Positions 33,499-44,845 of a DNA stretch of 64,000 bases are shown one piece after another. Source of the stretch: Amblyomma americanum (lineage: Eukaryota; Arthropoda; Arachnida; Ixodida; Ixodidae); the NCBI RefSeq assembly GCF_052857255.1, contig NC_135504.1, positions 138,707,121-138,771,120 of the forward strand, in the 5' to 3' direction. Below the pieces are notes generated by a model. It made no database searches, had not been told where the DNA came from, and saw only the letters and a program-made list of their open reading frames with translations. Position numbers and translations under genes: made by a program. Within the stretch, counting starts at the first letter, position 1, and each line of letters opens with the position of its first letter.

Positions 33499-34006
33499 TT
33501 GAACTGTTCAAACTGCATAAATCCAGAGCTCGAAGCGCGGTTGCGTGCAGCCACCACTGCGATGGTCTTCGAGCCGTACATGTACACGCCGTTTCGAGAC
33601 CCGCAGAACAAAGACAGCGTCGACAGCGGCGACTCGTCGGCGTGTTCACCAGATTCACCCGGCGGCAGCGGCGACGACGGCGTTCCGTGGTGCGTTCCGC
33701 AGTTTGCGCGCCTAGGCACATATGTTATCGCAACTGCCTTCTTTCACGACAGCCCACTTCATGTCTGCCTCGGCGTATTCCCATAGAGGTGCAGTTGCGG
33801 CCTCTGTGAGCGCATGGCGACGCTTGAAGAGCAGCTTTGGTGCCGCAATGTGCCCGGGAGTTTTGAATGAACAGCGTGACGGCGGCATCACCGGTCACCC
33901 TGCCTTCCTGACAGTGTGCTGCATGTCACTAATTTTACGGACTGAGCATGTAGTGCTGGAAGAGTACGGGGTCGACATCGAAGGAAATGGCGATGTGAAC
34001 AAGTAG
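33499..34006 (+). pseudogene. P2X7 intracellular-domain-like two-exon fragment
   Basis: Exon 1 (ATG 33499 or 33562) has MVFEPYMYTPF, then an acidic Ser/Asp stretch, and ends at 33689. A GT-AG intron at 33690-33788 (99 bp, donor GTGCGT, acceptor ATAGAG) joins it to PWCSCGLCERMATLEEQLWC, the zinc-binding CXCGXC...M.T motif of the P2X7 C-terminal (ballast) domain. A further match, GGITGHPAFLTVCC, lies in the next frame; one extra base in the CCCGGG run at 33853-33858 would explain the shift. The frame stops at 34006, about 85 bp before the Gypsy-B LTR, and the rest of the domain is missing. Such domains occur in many tick genes without a channel. Family assignment is from motif memory. Confidence 0.6.
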
Positions 34007-34090
34007 GTAGTGTGGAAGCGTCACGTGTCGGATGCGCAGATTTGTGACCCGCTGTAACGCTTGTTATTTTGAGGCAGGACCGGTTTATAG

Positions 34091-34208
34091 TGTAGCGCCC
34101 TCTCTTGGGTGGCGCCGGGAACCGGCGAAGAAAATAAAGACGGCACCTGGCTGGTGTCGGTTCGCCGCAGTTGTCTTGTTCCTTCCCTCCTGAGGCGTTA
34201 AGCCTGCA
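34091..34208 (+). repeat. Gypsy-B 5' LTR (118 bp)
   Basis: Begins TGTAGCGCCCTC, contains AATAAAG, ends AGCCTGCA. It is 38 bp shorter than the 3' LTR through an internal indel near the middle. Confidence 0.85.
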
Positions 34209-34229
34209 ACTGGTGACCTAGGACGAGCA

Positions 34230-34819
34230 ATGACCGATGCCGCAGAGTCAACGGAACAGGACTCACGTCCGAAGGACGTCTCGTCACTGCAGGTTCACCT
34301 CCCACCTTTCTGGTACCAGAACTCGCAAGTTTGATTCCTCCAGATCGAGGCGATATTTTGCCTTTCCCGCATCAGCTCGGAGACGACGCGCTACTACCAG
34401 GTTGCCTCGAGCCTTCCTCCTGACGTTGCCGTGAGCTCTCCGCCCCCATGGGCGCTACACCATATCAGCACCTGAAAACCAAGGTGCTGGAGAGATTTAT
34501 TCGGTCAGAACGCACCCGCCTCCAACAGGTCCTTACAGAAGAAGACCTTGGCAACCGGCGCCCTTCCCGGCTTCTGCGCCGGATGCAACAGCTTCTAGGG
34601 GAGTGCGGTATCACCAACCACGCAGCGTTGCTTCGAGAGCCTTTCCTCCAACACCTTCCTCAGCCCATCTGCCTCGTCCTTGCGGTGGCCGGTGACGTCA
34701 CCCTCGACCGCCTGGCTGAGCTCGCCGATAACCTTCATGAGGCGACCTCCCCGTCCGTCACTGCTGTTTTGACGCCTACAGATCCGGCGATTTCACGCCT
34801 TGAGGGAGGCCCGTCTTGA
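34230..34819 (+). pseudogene. Gypsy-B gag
   Basis: ATG 34230 lies 21 bp after the 5' LTR. The N-terminal frame (VHLPPFWYQNSQV, a typical Gypsy Gag start) stops early. The longest surviving frame is 34448-34819, with PYQHLKTKVLERF, then EEDLGNRRPSRLLRRMQQLL and FLQHLPQPICLVLA. This is a capsid-like domain with frame breaks on both sides. Confidence 0.8.
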
Positions 34820-35079
34820 TGAGCTTGCCGCCTAAGCCGCCGCACTCCGCAGACCACCCCAGGAAACCCGGCTGCCTCGTCTCGATCATCGCGCTCTTCT
34901 GCGCAAATGTCAAGCTCGGAGTCCCAGCCCTCCGTCTCTCTGCTGGTACCACTGGCGTTTTCGACACCGGGCCACGAAGTGTACACCGCCCTGTTCATGG
35001 CCGGGATCACGCCCGCCGGGATCACTAACAGCGGCGTGTGGTCTCGCCAGTCGTCCGAGTCGCCTGTTTATGATAACTG

Positions 35080-36300
35080 ACAAGTTCTCCGGCACCCGAT
35101 TCCTTATAGACACGGGCGCGGAAATCGGCGTGTTTCCACCGACTAAGGCTCATCGTTCCAAGTCATGAGGGCAGTCGCTCCGAGCTGCCAACGCCTCGTA
35201 TGTAGCCACGTACGGACTACGATCACTCAAGCTCGACTAAGGGCTTCGCCGCACTTTTCGATGGCTCTTCGTCATCGCAGACGTGGTTCACCCGATCATT
35301 GGCTCGGACTTACTCTCATAGTTCGACTTGGACGTCAGCGTGCTGCATCGTCGCCTTACCGACGGTCTGACTAATCTCTCCATCTCGGCAGTCTTGTCCG
35401 ACCTTGTTCCTATGAGTATCCGCACGCTCATACCTTCCTCTAAACTCTAAAAAGTGTTGGCGGATTTCCCGGAGCTCGCTAAGCCATGCAACCTTACTCA
35501 AACGCTTAAACATACGGTGACACACCATATCGTCACCCTGGGTTCACCTGCAGCTGCTCGACCACGCCGCTTCTTTGGAGACCGTCAGCTATCGCCAAAC
35601 GTGAGTTTGACCACATGCTCCAGTTTAGCATCGTACGCCCGTCGTCCAGCGCGTGGGCGTCTCCGCTGCATCTAGTGCCCAAGCGTGATCCCGGTGACTG
35701 GCGTCTGTGTGGCGATTATCGGGCGTTGAATGCCAAGACTGTCCACGACAGCTATGCGCTGCCCTACATCCAGGATTTTACGTCGTGGCTCGCCGGCTGC
35801 ACCATTTTTAGCGAAGTTGACCTGGTTAAGGCGTATCACCAAATTCCCATCAAACCCGCCGACATACCTAAGGCCGCCATCACGACACCAATTGCTTTTT
35901 TTGAGTACGAGGGGATGCCTTTTGGACAATGCAATTCGGCTCAAACCTGCCAGCGGTTCATAGCTGAGGTCACACGGGGCCTACCGACTATATTCGCTAT
36001 ACCCTGATGATGTCCTCATCTCCAGCCCTGCGCCTGATAATCATAAGCAACACTTATGTGCTTTGTTCAAGCGTCTACAGCAGTACGACCTGGTTGTGAA
36101 CGCCTCCAAGTGTGTTCTTGGTGCATCTGACCTCGAGTTCTTGGGTCATCACATATCCTCTGAATGTATCCGCCCTCTCGCGTCCTATGTCCAGACCATC
36201 GAAAATTATCCCCAGCGTAAAACACTGCGCCACTTACGACAATTCCTGGGGTTGGTGATTTTTTCCAGGCGCTTTACCTGCACTGTGCAGAACTGCTTCG
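35080..36300 (+). pseudogene. Gypsy-B protease and reverse transcriptase
   Basis: The protease active site FLIDTGAEIGVFP is at about 35100-35135. RT starts at about 35615 ([21 protein letters not shown] then [11 protein letters not shown]) with the first aspartate in [13 protein letters not shown]. The catalytic box reads YPDDVLI (about 36003) in a shifted frame. The thumb is LEFLGHHIS...RHLRQFLGLV (36063-36250). There are several frameshifts. Confidence 0.85.
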
Positions 36301-36389
36301 CCCGCTCGCCTGCCTCCTCCGATCAACCGCTGGCCCTTCCTCCGCCATTTCTTGGTCTTCAGAAGCCCGAGCCACCTTTACTGCCGCAA

Positions 36390-37863
36390 AGCAAGCAGTC
36401 GCGAACGCCGTGCTTCTTTTCCATCCGCGCAGCAACGCCCTACGAGATTCATGGTGGATGCCTCCAGTGTGGCCGTCGGAGCCGTCTTATAGCAATACAT
36501 TAACTCCGAGTGGAGACCATTGTCTTTTTACTCTCGGAAGCTACTTCCTGCTGAGACCCGCTACAGCGTCTTAAGCCGATAGCTACTAGCCATCTACTCC
36601 GCGATACAGCACTTTCGGTATTTTGTTGAAGGATGCCAGTTCCAGGTGCTGACCGATCATAAGCCACTAGCGTGTGTTTCCGCACCAGCTCATCGAAGTA
36701 CGTGCGCGAACTCCGTCAGCTCGCTTATATCTCGGAGTATACTACCGACATCCGCCATGCGAAAGCTGCCCCCAACACCACCGCTGATGCCCTGTCTCGT
36801 ATAGCCGCAGTAGACACTCCATCTCCCACAGTCGACTGGGGCCGCATTCTTTTCCGCACAACAGAATGACCGTGAGCTCGTCGGTTTTCGAGAGAACCCC
36901 CGTTCTCTCCGACTACGGCTTATGCCCCATCCCTGCTCGTCTGAGCCCTTGTGGTGCGATGTGCCAACAGACCTTCCCCGCCCTTTTGTTCCGGCTTCAC
37001 TACGTCGCCCTATCTTCCATTCTCTACATGACATATGCCACCCAAGCATTCGGGCTGCTCAGCGCCTTCTCACCCAGCGTTATGTTTGGCCCGGAATCAA
37101 CGCTGATGTGCACGCTTGGACGCGCCTGTGTCTGCCCTGCTAGACGACCAAGGTCTTCCGTCATAACAAGACGCCTTTCCCAGCCTTCCTACCGCCTAGC
37201 CGTCGTTTCGACCATGTACATCTCGACATCGTGGGCCCTCTACCCGTGTCTCGAGGTTACCGTTATTCCTGACCATTATCGACCACTTCACTCGCTGGCC
37301 GGAGGCAGTCCCCGTTCCTGACATTACCGCAGAGACTGTTTCTTGCGCCTTCATTTCTGAGTGGGTATCTCGATTTGGTTGTCCTGGCACCGTGACAACC
37401 GACCGTGGACGCCAGTTGGAGTCCTCCCTGTTTGCTTCCCCTAACCACATTCTCGGCGCCAGGCATTTCCGTACCATTACATATCACCTGTGCCAGTCGC
37501 ATGGTGGAACGCCTTCACCGCCAATTGAAGGCCGCCCTAGCTGCCCGCCTCAATTGCGCACACGTAACCTGGGTCGACTGATTTCCCCTTGTGCTCCTTG
37601 GTCTAAAGGCCGTAATACGGGAAGACTTAGTGCTCCGCTGCAGAGCTGGTGTAGGGTAGTCTTCTGCGTCTTCCAGCCGACTTCTTTACATCCCAGCAGC
37701 TCCCATCCCAGCCCCAAGCATTCCTTCAACGTCTGCTGGACTGCGTTAAAGACCTCCGGCCTACTCCACATCGTCCGTCCCGCCACCATACCATTTTCGT
37801 GCACCCTGACCTGGCCACTTCGAGCGACGTTTTTGTGCGCCGCGACGCTGTCCGCGCACCACT
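36390..37863 (+). pseudogene. Gypsy-B RNase H and integrase (first part)
   Basis: RNase H pieces: SRKLLPAETRYS, a stop, LLAIYSAIQHFRYFVEGCQF and LTDHKPLA (36530-36680), then DALSRIAAV (36790). The integrase begins HSLHDICHPSIRAAQRLL (His pair) and VWPGINADVHAWTRLCLPC (Cys pair). The core has HLDIVGPLP (first D, about 37225) and TTDRGRQLES (second D, about 37395). The C-terminal part is cut at 37863 by the MITE-like insert and resumes at 38565. Confidence 0.8.
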
Positions 37864-38561
37864 AGACAGTTTTAGTTCACCGGAGCGGCGTTCCACTCCT
37901 CTCAGGCAGCCCAGCGGGAACACAACTGCGCATGCGCAGCCCGCTTGACCCTGAGCAGGCTACCGGACCACACCTCCCGTTTCGCTCGCTGCGAATCTAG
38001 CGGAGCGAGCCTAGCGAGACGGCCCCCGGCAGCGGAGCAAGATGGCTGCCCCCAGCGAGGCAAGCACGCAGAGTTGGTCGTCGACATTTTTCCGCCAGCG
38101 GTGCTAAATCGGCTTTGGCATCGTCTTTGTACATGTAGCAAATGTAGAAGATGTACGTACATATGTACGGTGCCGCGTGAAATCAACATCAACGTTAGGA
38201 AAAATATGTACAACCTTGGCTATGGCTGCTGTTGGCTTGCTTTGGATATCGAGAAGAACCGACCTGTCGAGGTACATCAATATATGCTAAAAACATTTCT
38301 GCTGCCTAAATTATTTTCAACTGCATATAAAATGGTACAGAAAAGAGTAATTTTTACAGTATAAAAAGAAATGACCCTGTATATTTTATCGAATGCAGTG
38401 CTTCCAGTTTAGTTACACAGAGGGCGCTACGAGAGTCTCCTCCGCTAAGGGAAATCGTTTCACGCGCAACTAAAAAAGACCTCGGTGTCAGCGATCCCCT
38501 ACCGCTTACCGTGCGATCGTGAGCGGAGCGGGACTGTCGCTCTAATCAAATAAAACTGTCT
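37864..38561. mobile_element. MITE-like insert, 698 bp, TIR AGACAGTTTTA
   Basis: Ends are AGACAGTTTTA (37864-37874) and TAAAACTGTCT (38551-38561), flanked by the direct repeat ACT (37861-37863 and 38562-38564). Removing the insert and one ACT puts the Gypsy-B integrase frame back in phase across the junction, which fixes the boundaries. There is no transposase ORF. A 3-bp duplication suggests a PIF/Harbinger-type or another 3-bp-TSD superfamily; this is not established. Confidence 0.8.
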
Positions 38562-38564
38562 ACT

Positions 38565-38768
38565 AACACAGGCCTACGACGGACCTTTCCGCGTTCTCCA
38601 TCGCACCCGAAAACCGCCAACCTCCTACAGAACGGCCGTGAAGAGACCGTCAGCCTAGACCACCTCAAGCCGGCTTACGTGGCGGCCGCACTGGAAAGTC
38701 TCGCATCGCCTCCTGACCTAGTTCTCCAGTGCCATCGCCGGCCCTCGGTCCGTTTCGACTTCCAGTCT
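38565..38768 (+). pseudogene. Gypsy-B integrase C-terminal end
   Basis: Continues the integrase after the MITE-like insert: AYDGPFRVLHRTRK, then after a shift GREETVSLDHLKPAYVAA, the usual C-terminal landmark of this group, ending at the purine-rich tract before the 3' LTR. Confidence 0.75.
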
Positions 38769-38782
38769 AGGCGGGGGGCCCT

Positions 38783-38938
38783 GTAGCGCCCACTCTTGGG
38801 TGCCGCGAGAAACCCGGATAGCGCGCGCCACCCGGCGAAGAAAATAAACACGGCACTTGGCTTTGGCTCGAAGTTCTGTTCTGGCGTCAGTTCGCAGCAG
38901 TGGTCTTGTTCCTTCGCTCCTGAGGCGTTAAGCCTACA
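38783..38938 (+). repeat. Gypsy-B 3' LTR (156 bp)
   Basis: TGTAGCGCCCAC to AGCCTACA. Matches the 5' LTR apart from substitutions and a 38-bp length difference. Confidence 0.85.
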
Positions 38939-38942
38939 ATAG

Positions 38943-39354
38943 CATACCACCTGTTCACTCTTTTACCCTTTTACTGGTCTTCTCAGAAAAAAATACAAAA
39001 AACATAAACGGAAGGCACAGGGAGCCCGGACCAGCAACGGTTTACCGGGCTTAAAGCCAATACAATAAAGAAAGAAAAGGAGCCAAATGCTCAAAAAAAC
39101 TTAATTTAAAGAAAAAGGCAGTAAAATATAAACCACAAACAACGAAAACAACGTGAAAACCCAAAGTCACAGAAGAGAAAGAGGCACAGATAATCTCAAA
39201 TACAATGTCAGCACAGGTAAAGTCACAGGCACAGTTGATACAAACAGTGTCAGGCCATAGAGAGATGCATCCATGTCCAGCAAAGGAACACAGAGCGCTT
39301 CTCTGTGCAGAGCTTGTGCAAGAGAAATGAGAGTGACGAAGGAACTCATCGGGA
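38943..39354 (-). pseudogene. LINE-C, 3' end
   Basis: Minus-strand continuation of LINE-C after the Gypsy-C insertion. The frame PDEFLRHSHFSC runs into the 3' region, ending with AT-rich sequence beside the Gypsy-B 3' LTR. The exact LINE end is not clear, and Gypsy-B may itself have inserted in the LINE 3' UTR. Confidence 0.55.
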
Positions 39355-39358
39355 ATAT

Positions 39359-39508
39359 TGCCGCATGCAAGAAGACGCCAAAGATGAAGACTTGGTCTAC
39401 GAGCGCGAGGCAAGAAGAAGAAGAGCTGAAGTGCACAGGGACTTTTTCTGGTAAACCAGTAAACCGTTTTACCTTCAGCTCTCCTCGGGGTTCTACCGAG
39501 TCCTGACA
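39359..39508 (+). repeat. Gypsy-C 5' LTR (150 bp)
   Basis: TGCCGCATGC to CCTGACA. A few substitutions against the 3' LTR. Confidence 0.9.
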
Positions 39509-39689
39509 CTGGTGGAAGTGCTGGGTATGCACAGTACTCCTTCCGGCAGTCCACAGCGAGTCCCAGACATCGACACGCCTGTCCATCGCGCTAGCCGCCG
39601 ACGTATAGGCCTCTGCCTGGAGTACAACCATCTACCGGGCGACTCTTCAAACGTCAAAGTTCGCCGGGTCTTCCAAGCCAGGGCACCTC

Positions 39690-40952
39690 CCACCCCTACG
39701 TAGGTGACTCTTCACAACACCAAGGTACCGGAGTGCTTCCGCGGGAACGCGATTGAAGATGTGGAAGACTGGCTCGACCAGTTTGAACGAGTGGCCAAGT
39801 TCAACCAGTAGAGCGTGGACCAGAAGCTTTGCAATGTTTATTTTGCACTTCAGGATACTGCTAGAACTTGGTATGAAAACCACGAGGCCAGCTTGTCCAC
39901 ATGGAATGACTTCGCCGCCAGCTGGTGGACATTTTTGCCACTATTGATCGACGAGAGAGAGCGCTGCACCTGCTTGAAGTGCGCGTCCAGAGCCAAATAA
40001 AAGCGTAGCTATATTTGCGGAAGACATGGCTCGACTTTTTCGCCGTGCCGACCCCGATATGACTGAGTAAAGGAAGCTACGACATCTCATGCATGGCGTC
40101 AAGGAGCAGGTGTTTGCCGGCTTGGTGCGCAACTCACCTCAAACCGTCAGTGAGTTCGTCAAGGACGCTACAGCTATAGAGCGAGACCTCCAAGAACGGT
40201 GCCGTCAGTACGACCGACCCTTCACCGGTGTTCCACCGACAGCGGCGGCACTCACTGCAACCGATGGGAACACTTTTCGAGACCTCATTCGAGAAATTGT
40301 CCTTGAGGAGCTGCAGCGAATTACTGCTACAAGCGTTCAGTCACCACAGGCCGTCGCAGCAGCCGTTAGGAAAGAGCTTCGGCAGGCTCTGTCACCGTCT
40401 GCACCATACCACGAGTCTCATCCAGTTGACAGCGCGGCAGCCGTTTGCGAACCATACCACGTGCCCCCACCCAACAGCAACACGGCCGTCAACACGGCGC
40501 CTTACTATGAGCCGGAGCCGCAACCCGCGAGCTATGCGGAAGTCCTTCGTCGTCCGCCGCCACACCACGCCCCACCGAGCTCAGCGAGCCGTCAGCAGAC
40601 GCGGTTCTTCCAAGAGCCTCAGTGGGCACGTCCCGGCCGCCCTCAGCCGCGCCGAACTGACCTGTGGCGCTCTTATGACAGCCGACCACTCTGCTTCTTC
40701 TGCGGGCAACCTGGCCATGTGTATCGGTACTGCCGCTACCGCCAAGAGGGGCAGGCCTTTCCGCCTGGTTCTGCTCGACGCCATTTCGACGCTGGCCGTG
40801 CCCAACTTGAGGACCCACCGCTCAGCAGAGAAGCCGACTCACCGGGCTTCCGCCACCGCTCCCCATCTCCACGGCGTTATTCTTCACCGACGCGTCGTAG
40901 CGATGCGGACGTTAGCGGACGGCGGACCCCGAGCCCTCGCCGGGGAAACTAA
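39690..40952 (+). pseudogene. Gypsy-C gag
   Basis: The first third is broken into several frames (DVEDWLDQFERVAKFNQ, ARTWYENHEAS). From 40089 a 287-codon open frame covers the rest of Gag: MHGVKEQVFAGLVRNSP, FRDLIREIVLEELQRI, a proline-rich linker, then a nucleocapsid knuckle CFFCGQPGHVYRYC (about residue 205) and an Arg/Ser-rich tail ending RRGN. It would form the particle that packages element RNA. Confidence 0.85.
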
Positions 40953-41086
40953 GCGCCGCAACCTCGCGAGGGGAGGTTGCAACCAGTCCAAAAGTTTCAA
41001 AGCCCTCACTACCGCCGCAACTGCCGACCGCAACACATGACTGTGACGCCTCTGTTCACATTGACGCTGCCGCACTACCACTGAAA

Positions 41087-43345
41087 ATGCCGCTTACATT
41101 AGCGCCGAACATGCCGAACCAGATAAGCAGCCCCAACGACGAAAATAACAGCGCCGACCTTACCGCACTTCCGCCGCAAATGCCGAAAGAGACGAGCAAC
41201 CCAGACGACGTTGTTAGCGCTGACCTCGCCGTTTGCATTGATGGGCTGGAGGTACACGCTCTGGTGGAAACCGGGGCGTATTTTTCAATCATTAGTCAAA
41301 AACTGGCTGACAAGCAGCGCAAAGTAAAAAGCGAATGGACTGGGCCAGTAATAAGAAGTGCTGGGGGTCAGCTACTGGCACCGACTGGGAAGTGCACACT
41401 GCCCGCATAGGAATTGGAAACTAAGTGTTCGTTGGCAGCTTCGTTAACCTGTCAGACTGTTCCAAAGACCTCATCTTGGGCATGGACTTTCTGCGCCTTC
41501 ATGGGGCTGTGATCAGCTTTCAGGACAACATCGTTGCCTTCACCAAAAATCATGGAGACCTTGGTTATGCGCAAGTACCACTGATGCCCTTACGAGTTGC
41601 CAATGAGGGGGTGACATTACCTCCGCGATCGTGCTCTCTTGTTGAAGTGAAGTGCGATGTGGCGCATACCGGCGATGGCGTCGCCGAACGGGCCGTCACC
41701 CTGATACTCAGCCGAGGTGTTTCTATAGCTCGAGGACTAGTCAGTTTGGCCAATGGGCACGCCGAAGTGCTGCTGACAAACTTCAGCGACGAGCGTCGGC
41801 AAATTCCGAAAGGCACAACTGTGGCCTTCTTCGATATCGTCCCAAGTGACCAGGACTATTTCGTGCTGCAACTTGAAGGGTCAGTGAGCAAGGCGCCCGC
41901 ACCCATAGTCGATGTGAGCCCAAATCTGTCGTCTTCAGAACGGGAACGTCTTTTGGATCTCATAGATCACTTTCGAGACTGTTTTGCTTCAGAATCGCGG
42001 GTCGGCCAAACACCTTTGACCAAACATCGCATTATCACAGATGACGCGATTCGTCCGATTCGACAAAATCTTTACCTTGTGGCTCCGAAAGAGCGCGAGG
42101 CTATTCAGCGTCAGGTAGCCGAAATGCTTCGAGACGACGTTAGCCAGCCGTCACAGAGTCCCTGGGCTTCCCCCGTGGTACTTGTTAAAGAAAAGGACGG
42201 CAGCTTACGATTTTGCATTCACTACCGCAAGCTCAATCAAGTGACCAAAAAAGACGTGTACCCCCTCCCTCGCATCGATGATTCCCTTGATCGGCTACGA
42301 AATGCACGTTACTTCTCTTCAATGGATTTGAAAAGTGGATATTGGCTAATTGAAGTAGATGAGAGGGATCTGGAGAAGACAGCATTCATCACGCCTGACG
42401 GATTGTATGAGTTTAAGGTTCTTCCATTCGGTTTATGCTCGGCACCAGCAACGTTTCAGAGCCTGATGGACACTGTGCTCTCAGGACTCTAGTGGCAAAC
42501 ATGCCTGGTGTATCTTGACGACGTGATCGTGTTTTCGGCAACCTTCGAGGAGCATCTGCGCCGTTTGGTAGCTGTTTTTCAGGCCATATGATCTGCGGGC
42601 CTCACAATCAAACCCGAGAAGTGCCACTTTGGTTACGAGAAGCTGCGATTCTTAGGACACGTTGCTAGCCAAGAAGGTGTCCGGCCTGACCCCGAAAAGC
42701 TCTCCGCAGTCGCCAAGTTCCCAACACCTACGGACAAAAAGACGCTTAGGCGCTTCCTGGGGCTTTGCGCCTATTACCGTCGATTTATTGCTGGCTTCTC
42801 ACGCGTTGCCTGGCCATTAACTTCACTGACATGCGACAACGCTGTGTTTCGCTGGGGTAAAGAAGAGCACCAAGCTTTTAATGAACTCCGGAGACGCCTA
42901 CAGACGCCACCTGTCCTGGCGCATTTTGATCACGACGCCCCTACCCTGCTTCATACCGATGCAAGCAATGTGGGTTTAGGTGCTGTATTGGTGCAGCGCC
43001 AGGATGGTGCGGAAAAAGTGATTGCTTATGCCAGCAGTACTTTTTCTAAAGCTGAAGCGAACTACTCGGCAACAGAAAAGGAATGCCTTGCAGTTGTATG
43101 GGCGGTTATGAAATTCCGCCCTTACTTGTACGCTCGCCCCTTTCAAGTCGTTAGCGACCATCACTCTCTCTGTTGGCTGACGAACTTAAAGGACCCTTTA
43201 GGGAGACTCGCGCGTTGGAGCCTTCGGTTACAAGACTTTGACATGACGGTTGTTTACAAATCCGGAAAGAAGCATGCGGATGCTGACTGCCTTTGGCGAG
43301 CACCAGTCGGACCCTCCACAATGACCGACGAAGACACTGCTTTTT
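41087..43345 (+). pseudogene. Gypsy-C protease, reverse transcriptase, RNase H
   Basis: Protease: ALVETGAYFSII (about 41250), where the catalytic D of D-T-G has become E; then LILGMDFLRLHGA (about 41475). RT from about 42010: KHRIITDDAIRPIRQ, MLRDDVSQPSQSPWASPVVLV, FSSMDLKSGYW (first Asp), then YLDDVIVF (about 42510) after a stop at 42490-42492. The thumb is [14 protein letters not shown]. RNase [32 protein letters not shown] and DADCL. A second stop lies near 42589, and a frameshift in a T-run near 43345 separates the integrase. Confidence 0.88.
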
Positions 43346-44558
43346 AGGAGTCATAGATGACGCAACTCTTGCCCAACAGCAGAGCGAGGACCAGGAATTG
43401 CTCCCTCTTATTGGTTTCTTGGAGAAGCGAACTACGGATGTGCCTGAGATTTTCGCCCGCAGCCTCTCGTCATTCTTTCTTCGCAACGACGTAATTTACA
43501 AGAAATTCTGTCCTGGGAGGAACAGTCATCTACTCGTCGTCCCAGCAGCTCTTCGCACGGAAGTCTTGCAAGCGTGTCACGACGAGCCAACCGCCGGCCA
43601 CCTAGGCTACACCCACACGTTGGCTAGAGTACAGCGCGGATACTACTGGCCGAAACTACCGGCGACAGTGAAGCACTATGTACGGAAGTGCGTAGACTGC
43701 CAACGTCGTAAATCACCCCCTGAAAAACTAGGCGGTCTACTCCACCCTCTTCAAGTGCCAAAGACACCTTTCAAGCAAATTTGCATGGATCTCCTGGGAC
43801 CATTTCCGATGTCTACTGCTGATAATAAATGGATAATTGTCGCCACCGATTATCTCACTCGCTACGCGGAGACAAAGGCTCTGCCCAGGGGTACCGCCGC
43901 CGAAGCAGCTCGGTTCTTCGTTGAGAACATTGTCCTCAGGCATGGCGCTCCGGCACTCATTATAACTGACCGAGGAACTGCCTTTACGGCCGAGCTTTTG
44001 GAAACCGCTCTCCGCCTCAGCGGTACCAGTCATCGTAAAGCGACGGCCTATCACCCCCAAACCAATGGATTGACGGAACACCTCAATAAGACAATCGCCG
44101 ACATGCTCTGTATGTACGTGGACGTAGACTACAAGAATTGGGACGAAATTCTTCCCTACGTCACGTTCGCCTACAATACGGCACAACAAGACACCACTCG
44201 CATGACGCCTTTCAGCCTTCTTCATGGCCGGCCAGTGACAACTATGATAGATGCCATGCTGCTCCCGAATGCCGACGGCGATGATGTTGATCAGGACACC
44301 GAGGAATTCGCACAGCGCGCAGAGGAAGCTCGCCAACTAGCGCGTGTGCGCATCAGAACTCAGCAGGAGGCTGACGCACGACGCTACTATCTTCGCCACA
44401 GACATGTCATGTATGAACCTGGCGACAAAGTGTGGGTCTGGACGCCTATTCGCTGTCGTGGACTCTCCGAAAAATTATTACGGTGGTACTTCGGGCCCTA
44501 TGTTGTGCTGCGACGTTTAACCGACGTCACGTATGAGGTGGTGCCGGACGGGTTATAG
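43293..44558 (+). CDS. Gypsy-C integrase (intact frame)
   Basis: 421 codons are open; the conserved part begins about 43340. The zinc-binding H2C2 domain is [13 protein letters not shown] ... CVDCQRRK. The catalytic core has MDLLGPFP (D), ITDRGTAFT (D) and [15 protein letters not shown] (E), i.e. the DDE triad. The C-terminal module [12 protein letters not shown] is followed by [15 protein letters not shown]. It would insert the element cDNA. A stop at 44556-44558 precedes the last conserved residues (VVRMKPYY), so the C-terminus is slightly shortened. Confidence 0.9.
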   Translation: MASTSRTLHNDRRRHCFLGVIDDATLAQQQSEDQELLPLIGFLEKRTTDVPEIFARSLSSFFLRNDVIYKKFCPGRNSHLLVVPAALRTEVLQACHDEPTAGHLGYTHTLARVQRGYYWPKLPATVKHYVRKCVDCQRRKSPPEKLGGLLHPLQVPKTPFKQICMDLLGPFPMSTADNKWIIVATDYLTRYAETKALPRGTAAEAARFFVENIVLRHGAPALIITDRGTAFTAELLETALRLSGTSHRKATAYHPQTNGLTEHLNKTIADMLCMYVDVDYKNWDEILPYVTFAYNTAQQDTTRMTPFSLLHGRPVTTMIDAMLLPNADGDDVDQDTEEFAQRAEEARQLARVRIRTQQEADARRYYLRHRHVMYEPGDKVWVWTPIRCRGLSEKLLRWYFGPYVVLRRLTDVTYEVVPDGL

Positions 44559-44690
44559 ACATCAAAGCGACGCGAGCAAAAAGTCGACGTCGTCCATGTT
44601 GTACGTATGAAGCCGTACTACTCGGACCGATCTTGACCTCCTACTTCCTATTGTTACCATCGAGACGATGCTTCCTGAGGAGGGGGCAAA

Positions 44691-44841
44691 TGTCGCATGC
44701 AAGAGGACACCAAAGATGAAGACTTGGTCTACGAGTGCAAGACAAGAAGAAGAAGAAGCTGAAGTGCGCTGGGACTTTTTCTGGTTAACCAGTAAACCGT
44801 TTTACCTTCAGCTCTCCTCGGGGTTCTACCGAGTCCTGACA
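44691..44841 (+). repeat. Gypsy-C 3' LTR (151 bp)
   Basis: TGTCGCATGC to CCTGACA, preceded by a purine-rich tract at 44678-44690. Confidence 0.9.
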
Positions 44842-44845
44842 ATAT

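Larger units (their letters stand above)
34091..38938 (+). mobile_element. Gypsy-B LTR retrotransposon (full length, decayed), TSD ATAG
   Basis: Bounded by two LTRs starting TGTAGCGCCC and ending CCTRCA, flanked by ATAG (34087-34090 and 38939-38942). After the 5' LTR comes TGGTGACC (34211-34218), a primer-binding-site candidate like the tRNA-Trp type of CsRn1-group Gypsy elements. The purine-rich AGGCGGGGGGCCC precedes the 3' LTR. Domain order is gag, PR, RT, RNase H, integrase. A MITE-like insert interrupts the integrase. Confidence 0.9.
39359..44841 (+). mobile_element. Gypsy-C LTR retrotransposon (full length, decayed), TSD ATAT
   Basis: LTRs TGYCGCATGCAAG...CCGAGTCCTGACA of 150 and 151 bp, flanked by ATAT at 39355-39358 and 44842-44845. 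TGGTGGAAGTGC follows the 5' LTR (primer-binding-site candidate), and GAGGAGGGGGCAAA precedes the 3' LTR. The order gag-PR-RT-RNase H-IN is complete. It sits in LINE-C, in opposite orientation to it. Confidence 0.92.
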
